This document shows positions 19,228 to 27,834 of a stretch of 64,000 nucleotides of DNA, in pieces; position 1 is the stretch's first letter, and every line of letters begins with the position of its first letter. This DNA is from Prevotella sp. Rep29 (GTDB taxonomy: Bacteria > Bacteroidota > Bacteroidia > Bacteroidales > Bacteroidaceae), in contig NZ_CP047159.1 in assembly GCF_019551475.1 (NCBI RefSeq), forward strand, positions 1,488,001 to 1,552,000. Reading direction: 5' to 3'. A program made the position numbers and the translations under genes. The notes beneath the pieces were generated by a model. That model made no database searches and was not told where the DNA came from. It was given only the letters and a program-made list of their open reading frames with translations.

Positions 19228-19260
19228 CGATGCACCTCCGATGATTTAGAAGGTGCATCG
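19228..19260 (-). terminator. Terminator of the M3 peptidase gene
   Basis: CGATGCACCT (19228-19237) and AGGTGCATCG (19251-19260) form a perfect 10-bp stem. On the minus strand it is followed by a run of eight T. It lies 25 bp after the peptidase stop and just before the reductase promoter. Confidence 0.85.
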
Positions 19261-19284
19261 CTAAAAAAATATCTGTCACGGAGC

Positions 19285-21414
19285 TTAAAGACCTCTTGCT
19301 TTGAGCAGTCCTGACGGGTCTGGTGCGTTCATTCCTGTGAAGTCGATGAACAATTGGAGTTGTTCTTTTGTATTACCCCGACTGAGCACTTTGTTGCGGA
19401 AGTCCTGTCCGACTTCCGGATTGAGTGCGCCACGCTTCTCGAAGCAATCGGCTACGTTTACTGCCAACACTTCCGTCCACAGGTAGCTGTAATATCCTGC
19501 TGCGTATCCGCCTCCCCAAACGTGGTTGAAGTATGAAGTGGAATAGCGTGGAGGTATCTGCTCATTATACAAACCTATTTCTCTGAGAACCTTCGTTTCA
19601 AATTCTGCCGCTTCATCTGCGGAAGGAATCTCGTTCACGCCGAGCATGTGCCATGCGAGGTCGAGACATGTTGCTGCCAAGTTTTCGCCTAAGGCATAGG
19701 CAGCATGATAGTTGATGGAAGTGAGCATCTTCTCCTTCAGTTCTGTGGGCATAGGCTGTCCTGTCTCGGTATGCTTTGCATAGTTGTCAAATATCTCAGG
19801 AATGGAAGCAAAGGTCTCATTGAACTGCGACGGCATCTCAACGAAGTCGCGTGCCGTGGCTGTGCCGCTGAGCGTATTATATTTGCAATTTGAAAGTATT
19901 CCATGCAGTGCGTGTCCAAACTCGTGGAAGAGTGTGCACACCTCGTCCCATGTGATGAGTGTTGGCTGTCCTTCCGGAGCCTTCGCATAGTTACAGCAGT
20001 TGTAGATTACCGGCTGCTGCTCGCGCAGACCGCTCTGTTTTGCAAAAGAGCTCATCCACGCTCCACCGCGCTTGGTTGCACGACGATAATAGTCGCTATA
20101 GAAAAGTGCCAAAGGCTTACCGTCTTTATCGATGACTTCAAACACTTTCATGTCGGGATGATACGTCGGGATGTCTTTCCGCTCTTTGAATGTCAGTCCG
20201 TATGCCCGATTAGCCGCATAGAAGACACCGTTTTTCTGTACGCTGTCAATATTGAAATAGGGTTTGATTTGGTCTTCAGAGAGATTGTATGCCTCCTGCT
20301 TCATCTTCGCTGAATAATAGAAACGGTCGTATGGTTGCAGTTTGAAGTTGGCTCCCATCGTCTTCTGGGCGTATGCTTCAATGGCTTTTGTTTCGGCTTC
20401 AGCCTTCGGAGTATAGTCTTTGATGAGTTGCTTGAGGAAGGAATACACGTTGTCTGGCGTTTTCGCCATGGTCTTTTCGAGCGAATAAGACGCATAGTTC
20501 TTGTAGCCCATCAAGGCGGCAGCCTCTGCACGGAGCTTGGCTATTTCCACTACATAGGGGAAGGTATTGAACTGACGGGTTCCGTCGGCGCGGTGGCGTG
20601 ATGCTTCAAACACACGCTTGCGCAGGTTACGGTTGTCGAGCGTGGTGAGGATTGCCTGTTGCGTGGTATTGGTAATCACGATGCAATAGGGTGCTTTCCC
20701 GCCACGGCTTTCAGCATCTTTCTTGCACTGAGCAATGTCTGCCTCACTGAGCCCCGACAGTTCCTGCTTGCTGGTCACCCACACAATTGCCGTATTAGTT
20801 GCCTCGGGCAGCATGTCGCCCCACTGCTGTTGCAACTCAGCAATACGGATATTGATTTGCTTCATGCGCTCCATCTTGTCTGCCGGCAGCAAAGCTCCTG
20901 AACGTACGAAGTTTTTATAGACCACTTCCGTGAGTCGCTTGTCTTCGCCTTTCAGCTTCTTGAATTCCTTGTCATACACATATTTAATGCGCTCGAAGAG
21001 TTTTTTGTTGAACTTTATCTCGTTCTCCAATTCCGTGAGCATCGGTGTCACCTTCTTCTCCGTCTCGGCAATGACCGGTGTCTTGTGTGCACTGGTCAAC
21101 CCGTAAAATACGCTGGTGACTTTGTCGAGCTGCACGCCGCTCTTCTCGAGTGCCAAGATGGTGTTCTCGAAAGTCGGTTTCTTCTTGTTGTTTACGATTT
21201 CATTGATTTCCTCGCGGTTCTGCTTGATAGCAAGCTCTATGGCAGGCAGGTAATCAGTGTCCTTGATTTTGCTAAAATCAGGAGCATTAAACAGAATTCC
21301 GCTTTTCTGCAACAGCGGATTGTCGTTCGCACCCATACCATCGGTAGGTATGGCAACCGACTGCATCACAAACGATGCTAAGCCGATGGTCAGTAATGTT
21401 CTTGTTCGTTTCAT
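19285..21414 (-). CDS. M3-family oligopeptidase (peptidyl-dipeptidase Dcp-like), exported
   Basis: This zinc metallopeptidase is about 709 residues. The HEFGHALHG zinc motif occurs about two-thirds along, with the third ligand Glu in ARDFVEMPSQFNE and the substrate-loop residues in PPRYSTSYFNHVWGGGYAAGYYSYLW. From the chosen ATG the N-terminus is a signal peptide (MKRTRTLLTIGLASFVMQSVA), so it probably acts in the periplasm, trimming dipeptides from oligopeptides. The frame extends upstream to 21486, but a promoter box at 21484-21491 makes the shorter start more likely. It has its own promoter and terminator. Confidence 0.92.
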   Translation of the reverse strand: MKRTRTLLTIGLASFVMQSVAIPTDGMGANDNPLLQKSGILFNAPDFSKIKDTDYLPAIELAIKQNREEINEIVNNKKKPTFENTILALEKSGVQLDKVTSVFYGLTSAHKTPVIAETEKKVTPMLTELENEIKFNKKLFERIKYVYDKEFKKLKGEDKRLTEVVYKNFVRSGALLPADKMERMKQINIRIAELQQQWGDMLPEATNTAIVWVTSKQELSGLSEADIAQCKKDAESRGGKAPYCIVITNTTQQAILTTLDNRNLRKRVFEASRHRADGTRQFNTFPYVVEIAKLRAEAAALMGYKNYASYSLEKTMAKTPDNVYSFLKQLIKDYTPKAEAETKAIEAYAQKTMGANFKLQPYDRFYYSAKMKQEAYNLSEDQIKPYFNIDSVQKNGVFYAANRAYGLTFKERKDIPTYHPDMKVFEVIDKDGKPLALFYSDYYRRATKRGGAWMSSFAKQSGLREQQPVIYNCCNYAKAPEGQPTLITWDEVCTLFHEFGHALHGILSNCKYNTLSGTATARDFVEMPSQFNETFASIPEIFDNYAKHTETGQPMPTELKEKMLTSINYHAAYALGENLAATCLDLAWHMLGVNEIPSADEAAEFETKVLREIGLYNEQIPPRYSTSYFNHVWGGGYAAGYYSYLWTEVLAVNVADCFEKRGALNPEVGQDFRNKVLSRGNTKEQLQLFIDFTGMNAPDPSGLLKARGL

Positions 21415-21483
21415 ATTATAAAAAGGTTTGAGAAATTTGCAACATTCATGTCTCGAGACTATCGAGACACTATTTGTTCGGTG

Positions 21484-21491
21484 CAAAGATA
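21484..21491 (-). promoter_or_regulatory. Promoter -7 box of the M3 peptidase
   Basis: TATCTTTG followed by CACC on the minus strand. It gives a leader of about 65 bases before the ATG at 21414. Confidence 0.65.
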
Positions 21492-21507
21492 CAAAAAATA
21501 CATTACA

Positions 21508-22089
21508 CTACCAAATAATCAGTTCGCGGGGTAATGTAATGACTTTTAGCCTTTTGTACCAGACGTGTGAAGTTCCTGCTGCATGGCGCTGGGCATGACT
21601 GCCGATGATATAGTAATTGGCTGTATATTCATCCATGATTTCGAGGAATGCTCTTTTGATGCGCGAACATTTTTCGTTGATGGCATTGTCCAACGGATTG
21701 ATCAGATGTTCCACCCCCTCCTCTATTTTCTGTTTATCCAGACTTTTTGCCGTCGCCATATAATACTTCAGCAACTCGCCCTTATATTCTGAAAGTCGCT
21801 TGAACTCGATTCCTTCGGGATGAGCCAGGAAAAGGAGATAGACAGCCTTGTGGATGGGTTGAAGCTCTATTTCCCGATTGCCATAGTCCACCAGTATGAA
21901 ACGATAGTCGCTGTCAATCTGCAACCGACTCAATCGCGCACGGGCAGCTTCAATGCGAAGTTCTTCCAGCACCGACACTCCGACAGCACGCAAGAGAAGG
22001 TCCATACGCCCTTTTTCTCTCAACGTCTGCACCAATTCTGCCAGTTGCTGAGCCTGTTCTTCCGGTGTATGGGATGATTCAATCTTCAT
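21508..22089 (-). CDS. Uncharacterised winged-helix-like protein coupled to ftsZ
   Basis: The gene encodes about 193 residues from the ATG inside the ftsZ stop region. A longer frame reaches 22137. The C-terminal half (about 60-190) matches the C-terminal domain of the membrane protein at 53515-54948. Shared blocks are HKAVYLLFLAHPEGIEFKRL, a helix with NPLDNAINEKCSRIKRAFL, and an end of the VITLPRELIIW kind. The pattern of a hydrophobic helix, HPEG turn and an Ile-x-x-Lys-Cys-x-x-Ile-Lys helix recalls winged-helix DNA-binding domains of OmpR type. This is inference, and I do not recognise the family. The gene overlaps ftsZ by 11 bp and must be co-transcribed with it. Confidence 0.75.
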   Translation of the reverse strand: MKIESSHTPEEQAQQLAELVQTLREKGRMDLLLRAVGVSVLEELRIEAARARLSRLQIDSDYRFILVDYGNREIELQPIHKAVYLLFLAHPEGIEFKRLSEYKGELLKYYMATAKSLDKQKIEEGVEHLINPLDNAINEKCSRIKRAFLEIMDEYTANYYIIGSHAQRHAAGTSHVWYKRLKVITLPRELIIW

Positions 22090-23380
22090 TGTCTGTATCC
22101 TGAATAAAACCGTTGAGCCACTTTTTCCATTTATCAATCATGGGAACGTTCCCGCCAGGCTTATCACCTGCCTGTTCTTCCTCCTTGTCCATCGGCTCTT
22201 CCTCATGCTCCGGTTCTTCAGCCGCTACGGGCTCTTCCTTTGCCGGTTCCGGTTCCACGATTGGTTCGATGACAAAGACCGGCTCTTCCTTCGGATTGCT
22301 TACTTGTTTGACAATCGGCTTATACAACTTGGGAATCAGTTCCTCGTAATAACGGTCATCGTGCGGCAATTTCTCCGATTCGTCTTTCTCATCCTCCATC
22401 CCTGTAGCGAGAATCGTCACCTTCGCATCTCCTCCCAACGAGGCGTCGGTGGAAATACCCCAGATGACCTCAATATTCGGATCGAGTTGGTCGAAGAAGT
22501 CATCTATCTCCTGCATCTCGGGTACCATGATTGGCGCTTCATCACTTGAATAGATATTGAATAGGATGCGTTTTGCCTTTCCGATATCGTTGCCATAGAG
22601 CAACGGAGAGTCGATGGCATTCAGTATGGCGCGCTCCACGCGTTTCTCTCCACTCGCTTTCCCTGTCGCCATGATTGCTCCTCCCCCATTCCGCATGGTC
22701 GTTTCCACATCGCGGAAGTCGAGATCGATACCACCTTCACTGTTGACAGTAATCAATTCGGCAATCCCTTTGACGGCATCTTTCAGTATATTATCTGCCC
22801 GCGCGAACGACTCTTTCACCGCTATCGGTGTGTCGCCATAAACGTCGCACAGGCGCTCGTTGTTGATAATCAGCAGGGCATCCACATTTTTTTTGAGTTC
22901 ATCGACTCCTTTTAATGCCTTGATAATCTTCTGTTTCTTCTCAAAATAGAACGGTATGGTCACTACGCCTATCGTCAGCAAACCCATTTTCTTTGCCACG
23001 CTGGCAACGACCGGCGCTGAGCCCGTGCCTGTTCCGCCGCCCATGCTTGCCGTGATGAACACCATGCGCGTGCCGTCGTTCAGCAGTTTTTCGATATCGC
23101 TCACATTCTTTTCTGCTTCCGAACGCCCAATTTCCGGTACGCCGCCGGCTCCCAAACCTTCACCCAACATGATTTTCACAGGCACCGGCGATGGTGCCAG
23201 CGACTTGCTATCGGTGTTGCATACCGCCAGCGTGACGCCTTCAATGCCTTCATTATACATATTTCTGACAGCATTGCAACCGCCGCCGCCTACTCCAATC
23301 ACCTTGATGATGCCTTTCGACTTGTCTTCTACGGGACCGAAATCCACTAAGGGTTGAGATGTTGTATTGTCTTTCATCAT
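22079..23380 (-). CDS. ftsZ: Cell-division GTPase FtsZ
   Basis: This 433-residue tubulin-like GTPase polymerises into the division ring. GTP-binding elements are [13 protein letters not shown] near the N-terminus and [11 protein letters not shown], the tubulin signature. The T7 loop [17 protein letters not shown] completes the active site across subunits. The linker is highly acidic ([19 protein letters not shown]), and the C-terminal tail [11 protein letters not shown] may be the partner-binding peptide. The gene has its own promoter and is followed at once by an overlapping gene of unknown function. No ftsA/ftsQ or mur genes are adjacent, so it lies outside the classical dcw cluster. Confidence 0.97.
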   Translation of the reverse strand: MMKDNTTSQPLVDFGPVEDKSKGIIKVIGVGGGGCNAVRNMYNEGIEGVTLAVCNTDSKSLAPSPVPVKIMLGEGLGAGGVPEIGRSEAEKNVSDIEKLLNDGTRMVFITASMGGGTGTGSAPVVASVAKKMGLLTIGVVTIPFYFEKKQKIIKALKGVDELKKNVDALLIINNERLCDVYGDTPIAVKESFARADNILKDAVKGIAELITVNSEGGIDLDFRDVETTMRNGGGAIMATGKASGEKRVERAILNAIDSPLLYGNDIGKAKRILFNIYSSDEAPIMVPEMQEIDDFFDQLDPNIEVIWGISTDASLGGDAKVTILATGMEDEKDESEKLPHDDRYYEELIPKLYKPIVKQVSNPKEEPVFVIEPIVEPEPAKEEPVAAEEPEHEEEPMDKEEEQAGDKPGGNVPMIDKWKKWLNGFIQDTDNED

Positions 23381-23470
23381 TTGCTCTTTATTGCTTGTTT
23401 CTCCAAAAGGATGTTCATTTCTTCAGTTGGTGCATTTTCCCTATGCGGGCAGGATTTAATTTTTCCTTTG

Positions 23471-23478
23471 CAAAATTA
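23471..23478 (-). promoter_or_regulatory. Promoter -7 box of ftsZ
   Basis: TAATTTTG followed by CAAAGG on the minus strand, about 90 bases upstream of the ftsZ ATG. Confidence 0.55.
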
Positions 23479-23539
23479 CGAAAGAATTTTCAGAAATAAA
23501 AATCTTCACAAGGCTTGCGACGAAGTTTTTTCCACAAAA

Positions 23540-23586
23540 AGACTGTTGCCTCTCCCCTGGATATTCCAGAGGAAAGACAACAGTCT
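23540..23586 (-). terminator. Terminator of htpG
   Basis: AGACTGTTG (23540-23548) pairs with CAACAGTCT (23578-23586), and an inner CCTCT/AGAGG stem strengthens it. On the minus strand it ends in a T-rich run. It sits 43 bp past the htpG stop. Confidence 0.8.
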
Positions 23587-23628
23587 GCCGTTTTCCGTCA
23601 ATCCTGACGGTAATTATCAGGACTGTCG

Positions 23629-25686
23629 TTATTGAATCAAATCTACCGAGCGTTTGAGGAAGGCATCGAGGGCAGCGCCTTTCAGCATACCGTTCTGCAG
23701 AAGTGCGAGGTCAATCAGCTGATGCACAACCTTGTTGTCCTTCGCATAGTCGGCAATCACCTGCTTCCTCTTGTCTTTCTGCTCATTCAGAGCCTTCTCC
23801 GTGTTCTGCAAATCGTCTTTCTCTTCCTGCGTGATTTCTTCGGGTTTCTTCTTTCCCTGCTCCTGGCGCAGGGCTGCCAGACGGGCTTCGAGTCCCTTCT
23901 CCTCACTTGTTATCGGTTTCAGCAGGTCGGCACATTTGGCTGTCTCGTCTTCCAAAACCTTCTTGATGAGTTCGTGGTCGCTGTTGAGCACCAGGTTGTA
24001 GGAGTCGGGCATCTGCGCGTAGAAGCTCATTCCGCTCTGGAAACGGCTCATGTCCTTCATGCGGCGCATGTATTCGCTCTGCGTGATGAGTACCGGCTGG
24101 GCTTCGCTGCCGAGACTTTGCACTTCCACATAGAACTCTGCTTTGTCCAGTTTCGGCATTTGTGAGCGGAATGCTTGTGACAGATTGTCACTCTCAGCCT
24201 CGTCGAGGGTCAATTTCTTTGCTTCTTCCTTGACTATCAGGCGGTCGATGATGTCGCCGTCAACGCGCGTGAAACGGCTCTTTTCGAACTTCTGCTCGAG
24301 CATGGAAACGACTGGCGTGTCGAGGTCGCCGTCGAGCAACAGCACACTATAACCTTTCTGTCGGGCTGCCTCGATGTAGGAATACTGCTCTTCCTTGTTG
24401 TTGGCATAGAGGTAGATGAGTTGTCCGTCTTTGTCGGTCTGATTGTCTTTGATGAGTGTTTTGTATTCATCGAAGGTGAAATACTTGCCGTCCACGTCTT
24501 TCATCAGTGCAAAATCCTTCGCGCGGTCGTAGAAATCTTCCTGTGAGAGCATGCCGTAGTTAATGAAAATCTTGAGGTTGTCCCACTTCTCTTCATACTC
24601 TTTGCGATTTTCCTTGAAGATACCATTCAGCCGGTCAGCCACCTTCTTGGTGATATAGGTCGAGATTTTTTTCACGTTGGCATCGCTCTGCAGGTAGGAA
24701 CGGCTCACGTTCAGCGGGATGTCCGGCGAGTCGATGACACCATGCAGCAGGGTCAGGAATTCGGGCACGATTCCTTCCACCTGATCGGTCACAAACACCT
24801 GGTTGCAATAGAGCTGAATCTTATTGCGCTGAAGGTCAATATTCGACTGAATACGAGGGAAGTACAGAATACCGGTTAAATTAAAAGGATAATCCACATT
24901 TAAGTGAATCCAGAACAGCGGTTCGTCCATCTGCATCGGATAGAGCGTGCGATAGAAACTCTTGTAGTCCTCATCCTTCAGCGTGCTCGGACTCTTCGTC
25001 CACAGCGGCTCCACATTATTTATAATATTGTCCTCTTCCGTATCTACTTGTTTACCGTCTTTCCATTCGGTCTTCTTGCCGAACGCAACGGGAACAGCCA
25101 TGAACTTGCAGTATTTGTTCAGCAATTCCTGAATCTTCTGCTTCTCGGTGAACTCCTTGCAGTCGTCGTCAATATGCAGAATGATGTCCGTTCCGCGGTC
25201 GTCCTTCTTCGTTTCCTCGATTTTGAACTCCGGACTGCCGTCGCAACTCCATTTCACTGGCACGGCATCCTCGCGGTAGCTGCGGGTGATGATTTCCACT
25301 TTCTTGCTCACCATGAAGGCTGAGTAGAATCCCAGTCCGAAATGTCCGATGATGGCGTTGGCGTTGTCCTTGTATTTTTCAAGGAAATCGCTCACTCCCG
25401 AGAAGGCTATCTGGTTGATATACTTGTCGATTTCCTCTTCCGTCATGCCGATACCGCGGTCGCTGAAGGTCAGCGTTTTCTTCTTCTCGTTCAGCGTCAC
25501 GCGCACGGTCAGGTCGCCCAGTTCGCCTTTGAAGTCGCCCTTCTCAGCCAGCGTTTTCATCTTTTGCGTGGCATCGACGGCGTTTGAAATCATCTCACGG
25601 AGAAAAATCTCATGGTCGGAATACAAAAACTTTTTGATGACGGGGAAGATGTTCTCTGTCGTAACCCCGATATTACCTTTTTTCAT
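23629..25686 (-). CDS. htpG: Chaperone HtpG (Hsp90)
   Basis: The 685-residue Hsp90 homologue has an N-terminal GHKL ATPase domain. Its motifs are EIFLREMISNAVDATQKM (ATP-binding Glu/Asn), DRGIGMTEEEI and GHFGLGFYSAFMVS. The middle domain includes IQSNIDLQRNKIQLYCNQVFVTD and IPLNVSRSYLQSD. The C-terminal dimer domain contains a charged insert (about 590-640), which makes the protein longer than the E. coli enzyme (about 624). It folds client proteins in the cytoplasm using ATP. No TAnnTTTG box was found in the 364 bp upstream, which instead holds repeat array A. Confidence 0.96.
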   Translation of the reverse strand: MKKGNIGVTTENIFPVIKKFLYSDHEIFLREMISNAVDATQKMKTLAEKGDFKGELGDLTVRVTLNEKKKTLTFSDRGIGMTEEEIDKYINQIAFSGVSDFLEKYKDNANAIIGHFGLGFYSAFMVSKKVEIITRSYREDAVPVKWSCDGSPEFKIEETKKDDRGTDIILHIDDDCKEFTEKQKIQELLNKYCKFMAVPVAFGKKTEWKDGKQVDTEEDNIINNVEPLWTKSPSTLKDEDYKSFYRTLYPMQMDEPLFWIHLNVDYPFNLTGILYFPRIQSNIDLQRNKIQLYCNQVFVTDQVEGIVPEFLTLLHGVIDSPDIPLNVSRSYLQSDANVKKISTYITKKVADRLNGIFKENRKEYEEKWDNLKIFINYGMLSQEDFYDRAKDFALMKDVDGKYFTFDEYKTLIKDNQTDKDGQLIYLYANNKEEQYSYIEAARQKGYSVLLLDGDLDTPVVSMLEQKFEKSRFTRVDGDIIDRLIVKEEAKKLTLDEAESDNLSQAFRSQMPKLDKAEFYVEVQSLGSEAQPVLITQSEYMRRMKDMSRFQSGMSFYAQMPDSYNLVLNSDHELIKKVLEDETAKCADLLKPITSEEKGLEARLAALRQEQGKKKPEEITQEEKDDLQNTEKALNEQKDKRKQVIADYAKDNKVVHQLIDLALLQNGMLKGAALDAFLKRSVDLIQ

Positions 25687-25770
25687 ATCAATATGTTTTG
25701 TTTTAATTAGTCGTCTGCCTCTTACTCAGCAAATAGCGTGCCAAACGTCATTGAGCGGCAGATGTGTCAC

Positions 25771-25973
25771 TGTATATATATACACATTTTGGGGTAGTTC
25801 AACTTTCATTTTCCAAAAGTTGGACTTTCGCACGCTAAAAGTGGCACTTTCGCGTCCTAAAAGTTCCCCTTTTGCGACCTAAAAGTGGCACTTTTGGAAG
25901 GCACTTTCTAAACAACTGACTTACAAATGGTTACAAAAGTGATTGCGTTTGCATACGAATGCATAAATATCCA
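25771..25973. repeat. Dispersed intergenic repeat, copy A: four 22-bp palindromic units with flanking 14-mers
   Basis: Units start at 25815, 25837, 25859 and 25881, each with AAAAGTNNNACTTT(T/C) followed by a CGnCCT-like spacer. The spacing is exactly 22 bp. The array is preceded by CATTTTCC and followed by GCACTTTCTAAAC, both also present in copy B at 47 kb. Outside it lie TGTATATATATACA (25771-25784) and TGCATAAATATCCA (25960-25973), which fit TGNATNNNNATNCA. This fills the gap between htpG and the GHL10 gene (25687-26050), in which no gene is seen. Confidence 0.8.
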
Positions 25974-26050
25974 TGCAAATTGGTCAACTTTTTTTGCATG
26001 TCCTAAAACATTTCCTCTTAAAAAGAACTTTCCACCAGCCCCGCTTTCTC

Positions 26051-27730
26051 TCATCTTTCTCCATGGAGACGGCGCAACTTCTCGCCCTTTCTAACAAAAT
26101 AACCCAGTCGGTGTGAGACGCCTTTGCGGTTGACCGAGCGCAGCACATAGATGCCTTCGGGCAGCGTACTGATATCGATGGTCTCCAGACGGGTGGCGCG
26201 TGTGCTGACGATTCTGCCCGTAAGGTCCTCAACAACCAGATACTTGATGTCCAGAATGTTCTTGATTGGCGGCAGTTGGAGCGTATTGCCGTCGGTCGGA
26301 AGGAACGCGTTCAGCGATTGCGAAGACTGCTCGTCCGCACCCGGAGAGCATCCATAGAACGCCGGAGCACTCTCCGTTCCGAAGCGGTTCATGGCTGTCA
26401 CGGCAAAATAGCGTCCGCCCTTCAAACCTGCCTTCGCCACCGACAGGCGGTTGTTCTGCAAACGGGTGGCTATCAGGTTGCGCGCGTCGGTGATATCTAC
26501 CGGACAGGTCATGCTGGCATAGACATTGTAGAGCAAATCCCTGCCGCGCGACTCCCATGTGAGCACGGTCGTCCCGCCGCTTTCAGACACCTCTATGCGA
26601 CGAGGGGCAGCAGGCACCGACTGCCGTTCCCACGTCATGGGCGGGATTAGTGCCGGCGTTGCGTCAAACTGTTGTGCAGCAAAATCATAAACGCCCTTTG
26701 TGTTGTCCGTAAAGAAACGGCTGCGGAAATAGGCATGACCGAGTCCCACCTGCCGTGCAACGTGCATCTGGCGGCTGATGTCGGAAAGCACCCACTTCCC
26801 TTCCGAGGGCGAAAGAAAATAGATGCCCAGCCCCGAGACGACCGTCCTGCCGTGCGCATTCTCAGCCCAGTCGATGGCAAAAGGAAAGAAGTTGTTGTCC
26901 TTGAAATACATCATCGGATAGAGCTGGTCCATGAGTCCGTCGCGGAGCCATCCCTGAGCATCCTGGCAGACGCGCGAATAAGCATTCCATCCACGGCTGG
27001 AATAACGGGAGAGGTCGTCGGACTTGCCGATGGGCGAACAGCTCAGTTTCACCCATGGCTTCAGCGCCTTCACCCGCTCGTGAACGGTGCGGACGATGCG
27101 GGTGATGTGTTCACGCCCCGTGTTTCTGTTCACCGTGATTTTCCACGTCTCCGGATAACGGATATAGTCGAGATGCACACCGTCGATGTCATAGTTGCGC
27201 GTCACCTCCTCACACATATCAGCGATATAGCGGGCAGTCTGTTCCTTCTCCGGGTCCATAAATCCCTCGTCGCCTATCTTCCGAATCGGCAGCGACCCAC
27301 TGCGCAGGTTCCTGCAGCCGGCACCGTTCCACTTGCCTATCGGAATGCAGACCATCCACGCATGAATCTCCATTCCCCGACGATGGCACTCCTCCACGGC
27401 AAACTGCAACGGGTCGTAACCCGGCGACCTGCCCGCATGACCTGTCAAACAGGCATCGAAAGGCTCGTAAGCAGAAGGGTAAATCGTCGTTGCACGAATA
27501 CGTGCCTGAAACAACACCGTGTTGACATTCGCGCGCTTCAACTGGTCGAGAATCTCACAGAGCTGGCGCTTCTGTTGCTCAGCACTCAAGGAACGGGGCC
27601 AGTCCAACCCGCCGATAGTCGTCAGCCAGACGGCACGCACCTCATACTTCGGACTCACCATCTTGAGATTCTGCGAAAAGACACTAACCGCAACCGCTAA
27701 TAATATATATAATGTGTAGAAACGCTTCAT
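26051..27730 (-). CDS. GHL10 family secreted glycosyl-hydrolase-like protein with T9SS-like tail
   Basis: The 559-residue exported protein begins with the signal peptide MKRFYTLYILLAVAVSVFSQ. The catalytic-type domain has EVRAVWLTTIGGLDWP, ANVNTVLFQARIRATTIYPS, GMEIHAWM and IDGVHLDYIRYPETW, the hallmarks of the GHL10/YngK-like (beta/alpha)8 family. A fibronectin-like segment follows. The last 80 residues (VEDLTGRIVSTRATRLETID, then LPEGIYVLR) look like a type A C-terminal sorting domain of the type IX secretion system. It probably acts on a polysaccharide or peptidoglycan at the surface, and the substrate is unknown. Confidence 0.87.
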   Translation of the reverse strand: MKRFYTLYILLAVAVSVFSQNLKMVSPKYEVRAVWLTTIGGLDWPRSLSAEQQKRQLCEILDQLKRANVNTVLFQARIRATTIYPSAYEPFDACLTGHAGRSPGYDPLQFAVEECHRRGMEIHAWMVCIPIGKWNGAGCRNLRSGSLPIRKIGDEGFMDPEKEQTARYIADMCEEVTRNYDIDGVHLDYIRYPETWKITVNRNTGREHITRIVRTVHERVKALKPWVKLSCSPIGKSDDLSRYSSRGWNAYSRVCQDAQGWLRDGLMDQLYPMMYFKDNNFFPFAIDWAENAHGRTVVSGLGIYFLSPSEGKWVLSDISRQMHVARQVGLGHAYFRSRFFTDNTKGVYDFAAQQFDATPALIPPMTWERQSVPAAPRRIEVSESGGTTVLTWESRGRDLLYNVYASMTCPVDITDARNLIATRLQNNRLSVAKAGLKGGRYFAVTAMNRFGTESAPAFYGCSPGADEQSSQSLNAFLPTDGNTLQLPPIKNILDIKYLVVEDLTGRIVSTRATRLETIDISTLPEGIYVLRSVNRKGVSHRLGYFVRKGEKLRRLHGER

Positions 27731-27746
27731 AACAATGATTTTGCTG

Positions 27747-27754
27747 CAAAGGTA
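27747..27754 (-). promoter_or_regulatory. Promoter -7 box of the GHL10 gene
   Basis: TACCTTTG followed by CAGC on the minus strand, 17 bases before the ATG at 27730. It supports that start over the longer frame to 27769. Confidence 0.6.
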
Positions 27755-27798
27755 AGTAAATAAATTCATTTATTTCTTATCCTATCAATTATTTTGAT

Positions 27799-27806
27799 TA
27801 ACTTTG
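27799..27806 (+). promoter_or_regulatory. Promoter -7 box of cstA
   Basis: TAACTTTG followed by CATC on the plus strand, about 29 bases before the ATG at 27835. It is divergent from the GHL10 promoter 45 bp away. Confidence 0.65.
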
Positions 27807-27834
27807 CATCGAATTAAGCACAAGAAAAGAAAAT

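Noticed and set aside
25815..25900. CRISPR-like array in the 22-bp repeats
   Set aside because: There are only four units, the part between cores is about 7 bp, and the cores vary. No cas genes are nearby.
26672..27700. 342-codon plus-strand frame opposite the GHL10 gene
   Set aside because: The minus strand encodes a clear GHL10 enzyme with signal peptide. The plus frame has no motif or promoter.
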